Source: Sphingomonas sp. HMP6 (GTDB taxonomy: Bacteria > Pseudomonadota > Alphaproteobacteria > Sphingomonadales > Sphingomonadaceae). From it: 64,000 nucleotides of DNA. The notes under the pieces are model-generated. The model did no database searches, had not been told where the DNA came from, and saw nothing but the letters and a program-made list of their open reading frames with translations. Position 1 is the first letter of the stretch. Each line of letters opens with the position of its first letter. The DNA lies in contig NZ_AP022672.1 in the NCBI RefSeq assembly GCF_013374095.1, positions 3,489,501 to 3,553,500 of the forward strand, given 5' to 3'. Made by a program: the position numbers and the translations under genes. Of this stretch, positions 39,501 through 48,763 are shown one piece after another.

Positions 39501-42051
39501 CGGGATGGAGTTCGCGCTTGCCTGCCATTACCGCATCGCCGAGCCGACCGCGCGTTTCGGGCAGCCGGAGATTCGGCTGCGGTTGTTGCCCGGCTATGGC
39601 GGCACGCAGCGGTTGCCGCGGCTGCTGGGCGACCGGGTCGCGTTTGGCGACGGCTTGATCGAAGCGCTCGAACTCATTCTCGGCGGGCGATCCATTGATG
39701 CCGAGGATGCTCTAGACATTGGCTTGATCGATTGTCGGGTCAGCGGAAGCAACGACGCTTTGAGCACGGCCCATGCGCTCGTCCGAGACTTCGTGCGGGA
39801 GGGCGCGGCAAGCACTCTGGGGAAGGCATTTGCCGAGCGTCGCGAGGCGGTCGAGCGGTGGGATCGTCCATCGCCGTTCAGCCTCGATCAGGCATTAAGC
39901 GAGGGCGATCATGTCCAACGGATATTGCGACAGCTCGAATGGTCAGGCCGTGCAGCGGCTGGCCGTCGTATTCTTGACGCCGTTCGCACCGGCCTCGAAC
40001 ACGGAATGTCCGCAGGTCTGGCGCGCGAGGCAGAGTTATTTGCCGAGGCCATTGTCGATCCTGAGGGTGGCAAGACAGGCATCCGCCAATTTATTGACAA
40101 GGTCAGCCCGCCGCTCCCCGTTCGCGCGAACGGCGTCTGGCTTGATGAGGAACATGAGCCGCGCGGCGGGGCACTCGAAGCGGCTGGAAAATTGCTCCCG
40201 GTCGGCGCGCCCTTCTACCCCGGCGTCACGGCTATCCCGGAATGGCAATACGCCTTCGGCATCGCCCGCAATGCCGAAACCGGTGCCCCGCGCTTCGGCC
40301 CGCCCGCCAGCCACGAGCGTGAGCTGATCGTCAAGGTGCCCGAGCCCGCGCCCAACGAGGCGCTGCTCTACATGCTGACCAGCGAGGTCAATTTCAACGA
40401 CATCTGGGCGCTGACCGGCATTCCCGTGTCACCCTTCGACAGCCACGAGCAAGACGTCCAGATCACCGGCTCCGGCGGCATCGCTTTGGTGGCGGCTCTC
40501 GGCAGCGAGACGCGCGCCGAGGGGCGGGTGAAGGTCGGCGATCTCGTCACCGTCTATTCGGGCACCAACGATCTGCTCAGCCCGAATGTCGGCAACGATC
40601 CGATGTACGCCGATTTCTCGATTCAGGGTTACGAGACCGAAACCGGCAGCCACGCGCAATTCCTGACGGTGCAAGCGCCGCAAATGCACGCGATCCCGCC
40701 CGACCTGACTCTGGAGCAAGCGGGTAGTTACGTCCTCAACCTCGGCACGATCTCGCGCTGCCTGTTCACGACGCTGCAAATCGCGCCGGGGCGGACCTTG
40801 TTCGTCGAAGGCGCGGCGACCGGGACCGGGCTCGATGCACTACGCTCTTCGGTGCGGACCGGCCTGCAAGTGACCGGCCTCGTCTCTTCTCCCGAACGCG
40901 CCGCGTTCATCACGGAGCAGCAAGGCGCAGTCGGCGCGATCGATCGCAAGGACCCGCGCTTCGCCGACCTCTACACGATCGTGCCCGAAGACCCCGAAGC
41001 GGCGCGTGCATGGGAGGTGGCAGGCGCACCGCTGATCGCCGAGTATGAAGCGCTCAACGGCGGCAAGCGCGCGGATTATGTCGTCAGCCATGCCGGCGAA
41101 ACCGCTTTCCCGCGCAGCTTCCAATTGCTGGCGGAGGGCGGCACGCTGGCGTTTTACGGCGCATCGTCGGGCTATCATTTCAGCTTCATGGGCAAACCCG
41201 GCACGGCCAGCCCCGAGGAAATGTTGCGCAAGGCGGCCCTGCGCGGTGGCGAGGCGGTGCTGATTTATTACGGCCCGCGCTCGTCCGCCTTGCTCGACGA
41301 AACCGGCCTCGAAATGATCGAGGCAGCGCGGCGCTTCAACGCGCGCAGCGTCGTCGCCACCACGACCGACGGCCAGCGCGAATTCCTGCAATCGCTTGGG
41401 CTGGAGGATGCGATCGAGGGGATCGTCAGCCTCGAATCGATCCGGCGGAAGGAGGGCGCCAATTTCCTCTGGCCCGACACCATGCCGCAACTGCCCGATG
41501 CCAAGGGCGATATCGAAGTCTTCAAGGCGGCAGTGCGCGATTATCAGGATCGCGTGATGAAGCCGTTCGGTTCGGCGATCGGCAAGATCCTGCGCTCGCC
41601 CGACAATCCGCGCGGCAGCCCCGATCTGGTGATCGAACGCGCTGCGCAGGATACGCTCGGCGTCTCCACCTCGCTGGTGAAGCCATTCACGGGCCGCGTG
41701 ATCTTCGCCGAGGATCTGGCGGGCCAGCGCTTCACTTTCTACGCCCCGCAAGTGTGGACGCGGCAGCGCAAGATCCTGATGCCGACCGCGTCGATTCTCG
41801 GCACGCATTTGTGCAACGCATACGAAGTGTCGCGCATGAACGACATGATCGCGGCGGGGCTACTCGAAGTGACCGAACCGCACGTCGTGCCGTGGGATGG
41901 CTTGCCGGAGGCGCATCAGGCGATGTGGGAAAACCGCCATTCGGGCGCGACCTATGTCGTCAACCATGCGCTGCCCGAACTCGGCCTGCGCAGCCGCGAT
42001 GCCTTGCTCGAGGCCTGGGCGGCGACGGAGGCGAATCCACCCGACGCATAA
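36553..42051 (+). CDS. pcs: Propionyl-CoA synthase (trifunctional)
   Basis: 1832 residues with three catalytic parts in the order known for Pcs. (1) Acyl-CoA synthetase, about 1-870: YTSGSTGKPKG at 425-435 and the acyl-adenylate lysine 816 in RSGKYMRR. (2) Enoyl-CoA hydratase, about 880-1200: FVAGADIRQM and GVALGGGMEFALACHYRIA. (3) Medium-chain enoyl-CoA reductase, about 1200-1832: EVNFNDIWALTG and the NADPH loop GAATGTGLDALRSS near 1420. It converts 3-hydroxypropionate through its CoA ester and acryloyl-CoA to propionyl-CoA inside one chamber. Pcs is known from Chloroflexus and Erythrobacter NAP1 (about 1820 residues), a sphingomonad. GAGGGG upstream supports the start. Confidence 0.96.
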   Translation: MVGASTIAATVTPQHNPVRTRSDWEAMRAAVLADPGAFHGEIAARTMHWFVGDVGAAGAWLARGEDGRWSGWDAATGDAVTPDLPADFAPWTQAFDGSEPPHWRWFVGGRTNACFSEVDRHVLSGHGDETALIFEGDRWDMSALGSQGAPVDCFGVSRKQLLLETAKCALALEALGLKAGDRIALNMPSIVPQIYWTEAAKRLGIVYTAVFGGFSDKTLSDRICDAGARVIVTSDGSYRNAQVAAFKNAYTDPALDNYVPVATALAILAETDLELAPAETETILATVRATLAGEVSVERSDVMRGVGRALITLGSEGRISSADAARVRIAIASSLVTLPPRVETVVVVRHTAQPDVIWREERDRWSHELTDAALETLLAKAREAGFAVTTQAELLALPDADFVRAIWAASKPLPVDADYPMFFIYTSGSTGKPKGIVHAHGYAAGLAETMAVAFDARPGDTLFVVADPGWITGQSYLICAPLMTRVTSVVSEGSPVFPHAGRFASMIERHGVTIFKAGVTFLKSVMSDPSNLAELERYDMGALRVATFCAEPTSPSVQAFGMQHVVPQYINSYWATEHGGIAWTHFYGNHDFPLKPDAHAYPLPWIVGDVWVEDADASGGDTPFARDGGEGVPWRRAEMGEKGEIVIAAPYPYLARTIWGDVGNFRVENGSVAPAWRGDADRWIDGYWKRWRGSWAYTQGDFAIAHDDGSFSLHGRSDDVINVSGHRMGTEEIEGAVLRDKALDPDSPVGNVLVIGAPHREKGLTPLAFVVPVAGRKLTLDDKRRLFELVRSEKGAVAVPADFIEVSQFPETRSGKYMRRMVRALVEGGDVGDVTTLRNPEALTELKTAIDDWQRKQRLSEEQSLFERNRYFLVQYNTVAPGKRVATVTVTNPPVNALNERAIDELVVVVDQLSRKDDVVAVVFTGQGTASFVAGADIRQMLEEIHTFDEAMVLPNNAQLAFRKIETMGKPCIAAVQGVALGGGMEFALACHYRIAEPTARFGQPEIRLRLLPGYGGTQRLPRLLGDRVAFGDGLIEALELILGGRSIDAEDALDIGLIDCRVSGSNDALSTAHALVRDFVREGAASTLGKAFAERREAVERWDRPSPFSLDQALSEGDHVQRILRQLEWSGRAAAGRRILDAVRTGLEHGMSAGLAREAELFAEAIVDPEGGKTGIRQFIDKVSPPLPVRANGVWLDEEHEPRGGALEAAGKLLPVGAPFYPGVTAIPEWQYAFGIARNAETGAPRFGPPASHERELIVKVPEPAPNEALLYMLTSEVNFNDIWALTGIPVSPFDSHEQDVQITGSGGIALVAALGSETRAEGRVKVGDLVTVYSGTNDLLSPNVGNDPMYADFSIQGYETETGSHAQFLTVQAPQMHAIPPDLTLEQAGSYVLNLGTISRCLFTTLQIAPGRTLFVEGAATGTGLDALRSSVRTGLQVTGLVSSPERAAFITEQQGAVGAIDRKDPRFADLYTIVPEDPEAARAWEVAGAPLIAEYEALNGGKRADYVVSHAGETAFPRSFQLLAEGGTLAFYGASSGYHFSFMGKPGTASPEEMLRKAALRGGEAVLIYYGPRSSALLDETGLEMIEAARRFNARSVVATTTDGQREFLQSLGLEDAIEGIVSLESIRRKEGANFLWPDTMPQLPDAKGDIEVFKAAVRDYQDRVMKPFGSAIGKILRSPDNPRGSPDLVIERAAQDTLGVSTSLVKPFTGRVIFAEDLAGQRFTFYAPQVWTRQRKILMPTASILGTHLCNAYEVSRMNDMIAAGLLEVTEPHVVPWDGLPEAHQAMWENRHSGATYVVNHALPELGLRSRDALLEAWAATEANPPDA

Positions 42052-42174
42052 TTCTGCCGGGGATGGCCAACCCCCGTTGCCGTTGCCGAAATCCTCGATA
42101 AGATCAGAACACGCCCTCCCCAGGCTCTGAACACCAAGGTGCGAACCAATATCGCACGACACGTGGAGAGTGAC

Positions 42175-45100
42175 ATGGCGAAGGCGAACACCGTTATCGT
42201 TGCGACCGGCGAGGGCCGGCTGGCGGGCAAGATCGCCGTTGTGACGGGGGCGGCCGGCAATATCGGCGGCTATATCGTTCGGCATTATCTCGCCGAGGGC
42301 GCGACGGTGGTGATGACCGGGCGCACGCCGGAGCGCACCGACGCCGCGGCGGAGGCGATCCGCGCCGAAACCGGCGTCGATGCCGCACGCCTCGCAACCG
42401 TGGCGCTCGATGGCGGCGATCCGCAGTCGGTGCGAGATGCCGTCGCCGATGTCGTCAAGCGCTTCGGCCGGATCGAAATCCTCGTCAACAATGCTGGCTC
42501 CGCAGGCCCCAAGCAGCCGATCGAGCAATTGCCGATCGACGCCGACGAACTCGCCGCGCTGCAAAAATCGGGATCGAGCGACGGCGAAACCGTCGGCGAT
42601 GCGATCCGCAACATCTTCGGCGTCGCGTGGAACGTGTCGCGCGCGGCGGCGACCGCGATGGGGGAGGGCGGATCGATCATCAACATCTCGACGATCTTCT
42701 CGCGCACGCCGTATTACGCGCGCACCGCATACGTCGTGCCCAAGGCGGCGATGAACGCCTTCTCGCGCGAACTGTCGCTCGAACTCGGTCCGCGCGGTAT
42801 TCGCGTCAACCTCGTCTTCCCCGGCCCGATCGAAAGCGAGCGGATCCGCAGCGTCTTCGCGACGATGGATACGATGCGCGGCGACGATGCTGGCACCACC
42901 GCCACCCAGTTTTTCGACATGATGTCGCTCGAACGCTCGACCGGCGGCAATGCCAAGACCAAGACCTTCCCGACGCCGACCGACATCGCGCAGACGTGTG
43001 TGTTCCTCGGCAGCGACGAGTCCGCCGCCTATAACGGCCATGATTTCGAGGTCACGCACGGCATGACGGTGCGCAAGGAAGCGCGCTCGACCTATCTGTC
43101 GCGCCCGACGATGCGATCGATGGACGGGGCGGGGCTGGCCGTACTGATCGCGGCGGGCGACGGCTGGCAGGAGGCGCTGGAGATCGCTAACATCCAGATC
43201 GCGTGCGGTGCGCGCGTGCTGCTCGGCCTGACGCGCCAAGCCGATGTCGCGATCGCGCAGGCCCGCGCCAAGGCCGAAGGGGCCGACGACCGGCTGACGA
43301 TCATCCGCTTCAACCGCACCGAACCCGCCGCGATGGAGGCGGCGCTCCATGCCTACACGCAGGAGTTTACCGCGATCACCGGCGCGGTGTTCATGCCGGT
43401 GCTCGGGCCGGGCGAATTGGTCGGCGATCTGGTCGATGCGAGCGATGAGGATGTCGCGCGCTTCATGGATGTCGAACTCGCGGGCAACATCGCGCTCGCC
43501 CGCACGCTCAGCCGCTATTGGAAGCGCAACGATACCCTGCTGCAGGAACCGCGCTTCGTGTTTCTCACCAATCCGAGCGACGGCAAGGGCGATGTCTATG
43601 CCCAGATGCTGCGCGCCGCGACCGAGCAATTGATCCGCATCTGGCGCGATGAATCCGACATTGACGTCGCGCACGGGCGGCGGCGGCAGGCCGAATGGGG
43701 CAATCAGATCGTCCGCTTCGGCAATAGTGAGGCAGAGAATACCCGCTTCACCGCAGGGCATGCCGCACGCATCCTGCTGAAAGAAAGCAAAATCCGCGAG
43801 GTGACGCTCTACGTCCCGAGCAGTATCGGTGAGGCGACCGGATCGCGCAAGGCGATGCCCGGGTTCAGCGAGAACATCACCGGGCTGCACATGGGCAAGG
43901 TTGCGCTGATCACCGGTGGCTCTGCCGGTATCGGTGGCCAAGTGGCCCGCTTGCTCGCGCTTGCGGGTGCCAAGGTGATGATCGTCGCACGGCGCGAAAG
44001 CGAGCTTGCCGTGGCGCGCGCGCGGATCGTCAGCGAGCTTGAGGATATCGGCTTTTCCGGGGTCGAACGGCGCGTGCAGACGCTTGGCAATGTCGATGTC
44101 AGCATTTTCGCATCGTTGAAGGGCGCGGTCGATGCGACGCTGAAGGCGTTCGGGCGGATCGATTATCTGATCAACAATGCCGGCGTCGCGGGGGCCGAGG
44201 ACATGGTCGTCGATATGAGTGTCGATGCCTGGAACTACACGCTCGATGCGAATTTAATCTCGAACTTCTTCGTGATGCACCACGTCGTGCCGCTGATGAA
44301 GGCGCAGGGGTCGGGCTATGTGCTCAACGTCTCCTCCTATTTCGGCGGTGAGAAGTATCTCGCGGTCGCCTATCCCAACCGCGCCGATTACGCCGTCTCG
44401 AAATCGGGCCAGCGCGCGATGGTCGAGGCGATGTCGCGTTACCTTGGGCCGGAGGTGCAATTCAACGCGATTGCGCCCGGCCCGGTCGATGGCGATCGTC
44501 TCGCGGGCACGGGTGGCAAGCCCGGCCTGTTCGACCGGCGCGGCAAGCTGATCCTGGAAAACAAGCGCCTCAACGCGATCCACGCCGCCGCGGTCAAGGC
44601 GCTGCGGCGCGGGGTGCGGGTCGAGGCGTTGCTGACGCGGCTGGCGCGCAACGACACGGTGCGGATGTCGCACGACACCAATGTCCCGCGCGAAATCCGC
44701 GATCTGGCGCTGGCCTGCGCGCGTGAGGGCGATGGCGTGTGTACGTGGGACCAATATCTGCTGACCGCGCCGATCGCGGCCGCGCTCGTTTCGAGGCTGC
44801 GGCAGGGTGGCTATTTCCTCGATGCGCCGGGCTGGCGCGACCGGCCCGATACGGCGGAAGCGAACGGCAACTGGCTCCTGCGCACCCCGCCCGAGGATGC
44901 GCCGTTCCTGCCCGCCGAAAAGATCGCAGTCGAGGCAAAAAAGGTCGGCAGCGGGGTGCTGTCCAAACTGTATCTCGGCAAGATGCCGACCGAGGGCGAT
45001 GTCGCACAGGCAACGGTGTTTTTCCTCGCAGATCGCGCGGTGTCGGGTGAGACCTTCATGCCCTCGGGCGGCCTGTCGGTCGAACGTTCGACCACCGAGC

Positions 45101-45858
45101 GCGAACTGTTCGGCAGCCCCAAGCAGGAACGGCTCGATCAGATGCGCGGCAAGACGGTGTGGATCATTGGCGAGCATCTGGTCGATTACATCGCCGAGAC
45201 CGCGCGTGCCTTCATCACCGAAGCGCAAGTCGCCCGCGTCGTCCTCATCACGCGGACGGCGGAAGGCTTCGCGGCGCTGAAGGCCGCGCTCTCCGATGTG
45301 CCCGGCGAAACGGTCGAATCGATCGTGTGCGGCGACGCCGTCGAGGGCGCGATGGACGCAGCGATGGTGCAATGGGGCCGGCCCACCACCGTCCTCTCCA
45401 CCCCGTTCGAGGCGCTGCCGCAAAAGCTGTTCGAACGCGACGACCCGCTCGACCCGGACGCATTCCGGCTGTTGGTCGCCAACAACCTTACGAACCACTT
45501 CCGCGTTTCGCGCAAAGCCTCGCTGTACGACGATTGCCAGCTTGTGCTCGCCTCGCCCGACGTGCCGATGGGCGACAAGAGCCCGGCCTTCGCGCTCGCC
45601 AATTTCATCAAGACGACGCTGCACGCCTTCACCGCGACGCTCGCGGTGGAGAATGAGCGGTTGGTGCATGATGTGCCGGTCAACCAGATCAACCTAACGC
45701 GCCGCGTGCAATCGGAGGAGCCACGCGATCTCGACGAGCATCTTGAAGAGGTGAAACGCTTTGCGCGGGCTGTGCTGTTGCTCGGCGCGCCGCTCCCCGA
45801 TGCCGAGGATTCGCGCTATCGTGCGCGGATCTATCGCGGCATGTCGATGACGGTGTGA
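42175..45858 (+). CDS. mcr: Malonyl-CoA reductase (bifunctional, two SDR halves)
   Basis: 1227 residues from the ATG at 42175, which has GGAG 7 nt upstream; the frame also opens at a GTG 36 bp earlier. Tandem short-chain-dehydrogenase halves: the N-terminal half has [10 protein letters not shown] (24-32) and Tyr186/Lys190 (YVVPK); the C-terminal half has [10 protein letters not shown] (from 579) and Tyr739/Lys743 (YAVSK). In the Chloroflexus enzyme the C half reduces malonyl-CoA to malonate semialdehyde and the N half reduces that to 3-hydroxypropionate, using NADPH. Both active sites look intact. It lies between pcs, which uses its product, and accA, which belongs to the enzyme making its substrate. 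Confidence 0.96.
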   Translation: MAKANTVIVATGEGRLAGKIAVVTGAAGNIGGYIVRHYLAEGATVVMTGRTPERTDAAAEAIRAETGVDAARLATVALDGGDPQSVRDAVADVVKRFGRIEILVNNAGSAGPKQPIEQLPIDADELAALQKSGSSDGETVGDAIRNIFGVAWNVSRAAATAMGEGGSIINISTIFSRTPYYARTAYVVPKAAMNAFSRELSLELGPRGIRVNLVFPGPIESERIRSVFATMDTMRGDDAGTTATQFFDMMSLERSTGGNAKTKTFPTPTDIAQTCVFLGSDESAAYNGHDFEVTHGMTVRKEARSTYLSRPTMRSMDGAGLAVLIAAGDGWQEALEIANIQIACGARVLLGLTRQADVAIAQARAKAEGADDRLTIIRFNRTEPAAMEAALHAYTQEFTAITGAVFMPVLGPGELVGDLVDASDEDVARFMDVELAGNIALARTLSRYWKRNDTLLQEPRFVFLTNPSDGKGDVYAQMLRAATEQLIRIWRDESDIDVAHGRRRQAEWGNQIVRFGNSEAENTRFTAGHAARILLKESKIREVTLYVPSSIGEATGSRKAMPGFSENITGLHMGKVALITGGSAGIGGQVARLLALAGAKVMIVARRESELAVARARIVSELEDIGFSGVERRVQTLGNVDVSIFASLKGAVDATLKAFGRIDYLINNAGVAGAEDMVVDMSVDAWNYTLDANLISNFFVMHHVVPLMKAQGSGYVLNVSSYFGGEKYLAVAYPNRADYAVSKSGQRAMVEAMSRYLGPEVQFNAIAPGPVDGDRLAGTGGKPGLFDRRGKLILENKRLNAIHAAAVKALRRGVRVEALLTRLARNDTVRMSHDTNVPREIRDLALACAREGDGVCTWDQYLLTAPIAAALVSRLRQGGYFLDAPGWRDRPDTAEANGNWLLRTPPEDAPFLPAEKIAVEAKKVGSGVLSKLYLGKMPTEGDVAQATVFFLADRAVSGETFMPSGGLSVERSTTERELFGSPKQERLDQMRGKTVWIIGEHLVDYIAETARAFITEAQVARVVLITRTAEGFAALKAALSDVPGETVESIVCGDAVEGAMDAAMVQWGRPTTVLSTPFEALPQKLFERDDPLDPDAFRLLVANNLTNHFRVSRKASLYDDCQLVLASPDVPMGDKSPAFALANFIKTTLHAFTATLAVENERLVHDVPVNQINLTRRVQSEEPRDLDEHLEEVKRFARAVLLLGAPLPDAEDSRYRARIYRGMSMTV

Positions 45859-46799
45859 TGCACTATCTCGGGTTCGAAAAGCCGATCGAGGCGCTCGCCG
45901 CCAGCGCAGCCGCGCTGCGGCGCGCCGGGGGGAGCGAAGGCGACGCCGCAATGCTCGACGAGCGCGCCGAGCGGCAGCTCGTCGATCTCTACGCGCGGCT
46001 CACGCCGTGGCAGCGCACGCAAGTCGCGCGGCATCCCGATCGCCCGCACTTCCACCACTTCGTCGAGGGGTTGTTCGAGGATTTCATGCCGCTGGCGGGC
46101 GACCGCGCGTTCGGCGACGACAAGGCGATCATCGGCGGCCTGGCGAAGTTCGAGGGACGATCGGTCCTCGTCATCGGTCACGTAAAGGGCGAGGATACGA
46201 CCTCGCGCCTGCACCACAATTTCGCGATGGCGCGGCCAGAGGGGTATCGCAAAGCGATCCGGTTGATGGATCTGGCTGACCGCTTCGGCCTTCCCGTTAT
46301 CACACTGGTGGATACGCCCGGCGCCTTTCCCGGCATCGATGCGGAGGCGCGCGGGCAGGCCGAGGCGATTGCGCGCAGTACCGAACGCTGCCTGTCGCTC
46401 GGCGTGCCGCTGATCGCGGTGATCGTCGGCGAAGGCGGCTCGGGCGGGGCGGTTGCGCTCGCGGCGGCGAACCGCGTGCTGATGTTCGAACATGCGGTCT
46501 ATTCGGTCATCTCGCCCGAGGGGTGCGCGTCGATCCTGTGGCGCGGGGCGGACCGCGCGCCCGATGCCGCCGAAGCGATGAAGATCACCGCGGCGGATTT
46601 GCTGCGGCTCGGCGTGATCCACCGCATCGTCTACGAACCCAAAGGCGGCGCGCACCGTGACCATCCCGGCGCGATCAAGCGGCTCTCGCTGGCGCTGCGT
46701 GCCGAACTCGACGCCCTGAAGACCCTCAGCGCGGCCGAACTGCGTACCGAGCGGCGGAACTTCTTCCTTCAGCTCGGCCGCGCGCCCGCCGCGCCATAG
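45858..46799 (+). CDS. accA: Acetyl-CoA carboxylase carboxyltransferase subunit alpha (AccA paralogue)
   Basis: 313 residues from the ATG at 45858, which overlaps the mcr stop (TGATG). Crotonase-fold carboxyltransferase with [25 protein letters not shown], the biotin/acyl-CoA loop [25 protein letters not shown], and [20 protein letters not shown]. It belongs to the complex that makes malonyl-CoA from acetyl-CoA and carboxybiotin. No accD, accB or accC lies in the window, so it must work with subunits encoded elsewhere; a second, housekeeping accA is likely. Its end overlaps speD tail-to-tail by 31 bp. Confidence 0.95.
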   Translation: MHYLGFEKPIEALAASAAALRRAGGSEGDAAMLDERAERQLVDLYARLTPWQRTQVARHPDRPHFHHFVEGLFEDFMPLAGDRAFGDDKAIIGGLAKFEGRSVLVIGHVKGEDTTSRLHHNFAMARPEGYRKAIRLMDLADRFGLPVITLVDTPGAFPGIDAEARGQAEAIARSTERCLSLGVPLIAVIVGEGGSGGAVALAAANRVLMFEHAVYSVISPEGCASILWRGADRAPDAAEAMKITAADLLRLGVIHRIVYEPKGGAHRDHPGAIKRLSLALRAELDALKTLSAAELRTERRNFFLQLGRAPAAP

Positions 46800-47134
46800 C
46801 CGCGACTGATCCAGCGTTCCTCGGTCTTCGTAGCGTGGAACCCGGCGGCGAGCGCGGCGGCGGCTGCCTTCACGTCGTTCGTCGGCCCGCACAGGAAAAT
46901 ATCGGCGGCGGCATAGTCGCGCTCGGGCCAAGTGTGGATCGAGATGTGCGATTCCGCCAGCAGCGCGACGCCCGTGACGCCATGCCCCTCGCCAAAGCCG
47001 TGGACGTGCAGGTTGAGCAAGGTCGCCCCCGCCGCATTGACCGAATCGCGCAAGGTCCGTTCGACGCAGGCGATATCGTCCAGCCCGGTGCAGCCGAACA
47101 GATCTAGCAGGAGGTGCGTGCCGGTAAAATCCAC
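46769..47134 (-). CDS. speD: S-adenosylmethionine decarboxylase proenzyme
   Basis: 121 residues of the small prokaryotic form. The self-cleavage site is the Ser of [14 protein letters not shown] (near 64), which becomes the pyruvoyl cofactor; [13 protein letters not shown] and [11 protein letters not shown] carry the His/Cys catalytic residues. It makes decarboxylated SAM, the aminopropyl donor for the aminopropyltransferase encoded two genes upstream in the same operon. Last gene of the eight-gene run; it follows the FAD gene by 9 bp. Confidence 0.95.
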   Translation of the reverse strand: MDFTGTHLLLDLFGCTGLDDIACVERTLRDSVNAAGATLLNLHVHGFGEGHGVTGVALLAESHISIHTWPERDYAAADIFLCGPTNDVKAAAAALAAGFHATKTEERWISRGYGAAGARPS

Positions 47135-47143
47135 GATGATCCC

Positions 47144-48763
47144 CTACGCCAGCAGATCGGCATGGGGAATGCCGAGCAGCGCCATCGCGTCCTGCGCGGC
47201 TGTCGTGCCCCGGTAATGCGCTTCCTCGAACAGCGACAGCCCGCTCAGATCGGAATGCGCGAAGAAGAGAGGCGGTTGCGGCCGCGCGGCGGCCTCGCGC
47301 GCGCCCCCGAAGAAGAAGCCCGGCACCGGCCGGATCATCGCATGGCCCCAGCGCCACACGTCGATCCGCCGGATCGCGCCCGCCAGATCGGGATTGGTCT
47401 CGATCAGGTCGCGCGCCACGATCTCCTGCCATTCGGCCAGCGGGCGATCGAGCATCAAGCGCCGCGCCGCCGCCGGGGCCATGTCCGACAGCGGCATATA
47501 CCAGGTGAGCACGCTCGCGCCCGGGACCGCGTCGAGCGACTGATGCGTCGCGACGACATAACCGAGCGACTTGCTGGTCCACGACACATTGTCCCACGCC
47601 AGCGCCACGCCTTGCCCGCCCGGCGCGCGATCGACCGTCACGTTCGCGACGATCCACGGCGCATAGCCGAAGCGGGTGGCATCCACGCTGCCCTTGGGCG
47701 CGACGCGCGCGGCGACGAAATGCGGCATCGCGAGCACCGCCGCCTTGGCATGGACGCGGTGCGAAATGCCGCGCGCTGCATCGAAAGCGTCTATTGTCAC
47801 GCCATCACCGGCCCGTGCGACTTTATGGACGATCTGCCCGCACGAAATGTGGTCCTTCAACCGCGCCGCCATCCGTCCGGCGAGGTGGCCATTCCCCTCG
47901 GGCCAGGTCAGCACGGTGTCTTCATCGGTATTGGCGGCATGCTCGCGCCGCCCCGCGAAATAATGAATCCCGGCCCAGGCGGAGACATGCTCGGGCTCGG
48001 TCCCATAATCGTCGCGGCACGCATAACGGACATGCCCGCGCAGCACGGAAGAATGCCAGCCCTTCTCGTCGAGCCATGCCGCAAAGCTCAACCGATCAAG
48101 CGCGCGCAAATCGGCAGCGTCCGAACTGAGCGCCATCGGAATCGCGAAGGCGGGTTGGCCGTTGTCGAGCCGGTCCCGGTAGGCCCCCATCGCCGCAAAG
48201 AAGGCGTTCAGATCTGCGGTGTCTTGCGGCGTAAGGCCGACCGTCGGGACCAGCCCCGCCTGCCACTTTCCGAGATGCAGCAAGCGCTCGTCGGGATCGG
48301 ACACAAGCTGATACGGATCGTACACCGGTTTGCCGCCCTCCCAGCCGGTGACGATGCCAAGCCGTTCGAGCAAGCGGATGACGCCCTTGGTCTCGGCATT
48401 GGGGATCGGCAGATAATGCGCGCCGAGGGGGTAGGCCGAGACGGCGTTGCGCCCCGACTTGGCATTGCCCCCGGCGCGATCCTCGAGCTCGAACAAGCGA
48501 AAATCGCGATAGCCCGCTTCGGCTAGTGCCCATGCTGCCGACAGGCCCGCGATCCCGCCGCCAAGGATCGCGATGCCCGTGCGCGCTTCCGACGAGGGCG
48601 CAGGGAATTTGCCACCCTTGCGCAATTTGTGCCCACGCTTGAAATCGGCCCCGCCCAGCGTGCCAGGCATCGCCGGATCACCCCGATGCCAGGCAACGCC
48701 AGCGCCCAGCGCCGCCGCCCCCGCGACCGATCCGGCAATCAAGGTGCGACGCGATACCGGCAT
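47144..48763 (-). CDS. Secreted FAD-dependent oxidoreductase (amine oxidase-like)
   Basis: 539 residues from the ATG at 48763, overlapping the aminopropyltransferase stop. The N-terminus MPVSRRTLIAGSVAGAAALGAG is a Tat-type signal, so the protein is exported folded with its flavin. A Rossmann FAD site, IAILGGGIAGLSAAWALAEAG, and the following ELEDRAGGNAKSG are of the amine oxidase/phytoene dehydrogenase type. Between an aminopropyltransferase and speD, it is reasonable to infer a polyamine-related substrate, though none is proven. Confidence 0.85.
   Translation of the reverse strand: MPVSRRTLIAGSVAGAAALGAGVAWHRGDPAMPGTLGGADFKRGHKLRKGGKFPAPSSEARTGIAILGGGIAGLSAAWALAEAGYRDFRLFELEDRAGGNAKSGRNAVSAYPLGAHYLPIPNAETKGVIRLLERLGIVTGWEGGKPVYDPYQLVSDPDERLLHLGKWQAGLVPTVGLTPQDTADLNAFFAAMGAYRDRLDNGQPAFAIPMALSSDAADLRALDRLSFAAWLDEKGWHSSVLRGHVRYACRDDYGTEPEHVSAWAGIHYFAGRREHAANTDEDTVLTWPEGNGHLAGRMAARLKDHISCGQIVHKVARAGDGVTIDAFDAARGISHRVHAKAAVLAMPHFVAARVAPKGSVDATRFGYAPWIVANVTVDRAPGGQGVALAWDNVSWTSKSLGYVVATHQSLDAVPGASVLTWYMPLSDMAPAAARRLMLDRPLAEWQEIVARDLIETNPDLAGAIRRIDVWRWGHAMIRPVPGFFFGGAREAAARPQPPLFFAHSDLSGLSLFEEAHYRGTTAAQDAMALLGIPHADLLA

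Noticed and set aside
44254..45669. A 471-codon open frame antisense to mcr
   Set aside because: Shadow frame; the Mcr reading has both SDR active sites.
45831..47657. A 608-codon minus-strand frame spanning accA, speD and the FAD gene
   Set aside because: It crosses three well-supported genes in a frame with an Arg-rich product; no domain.
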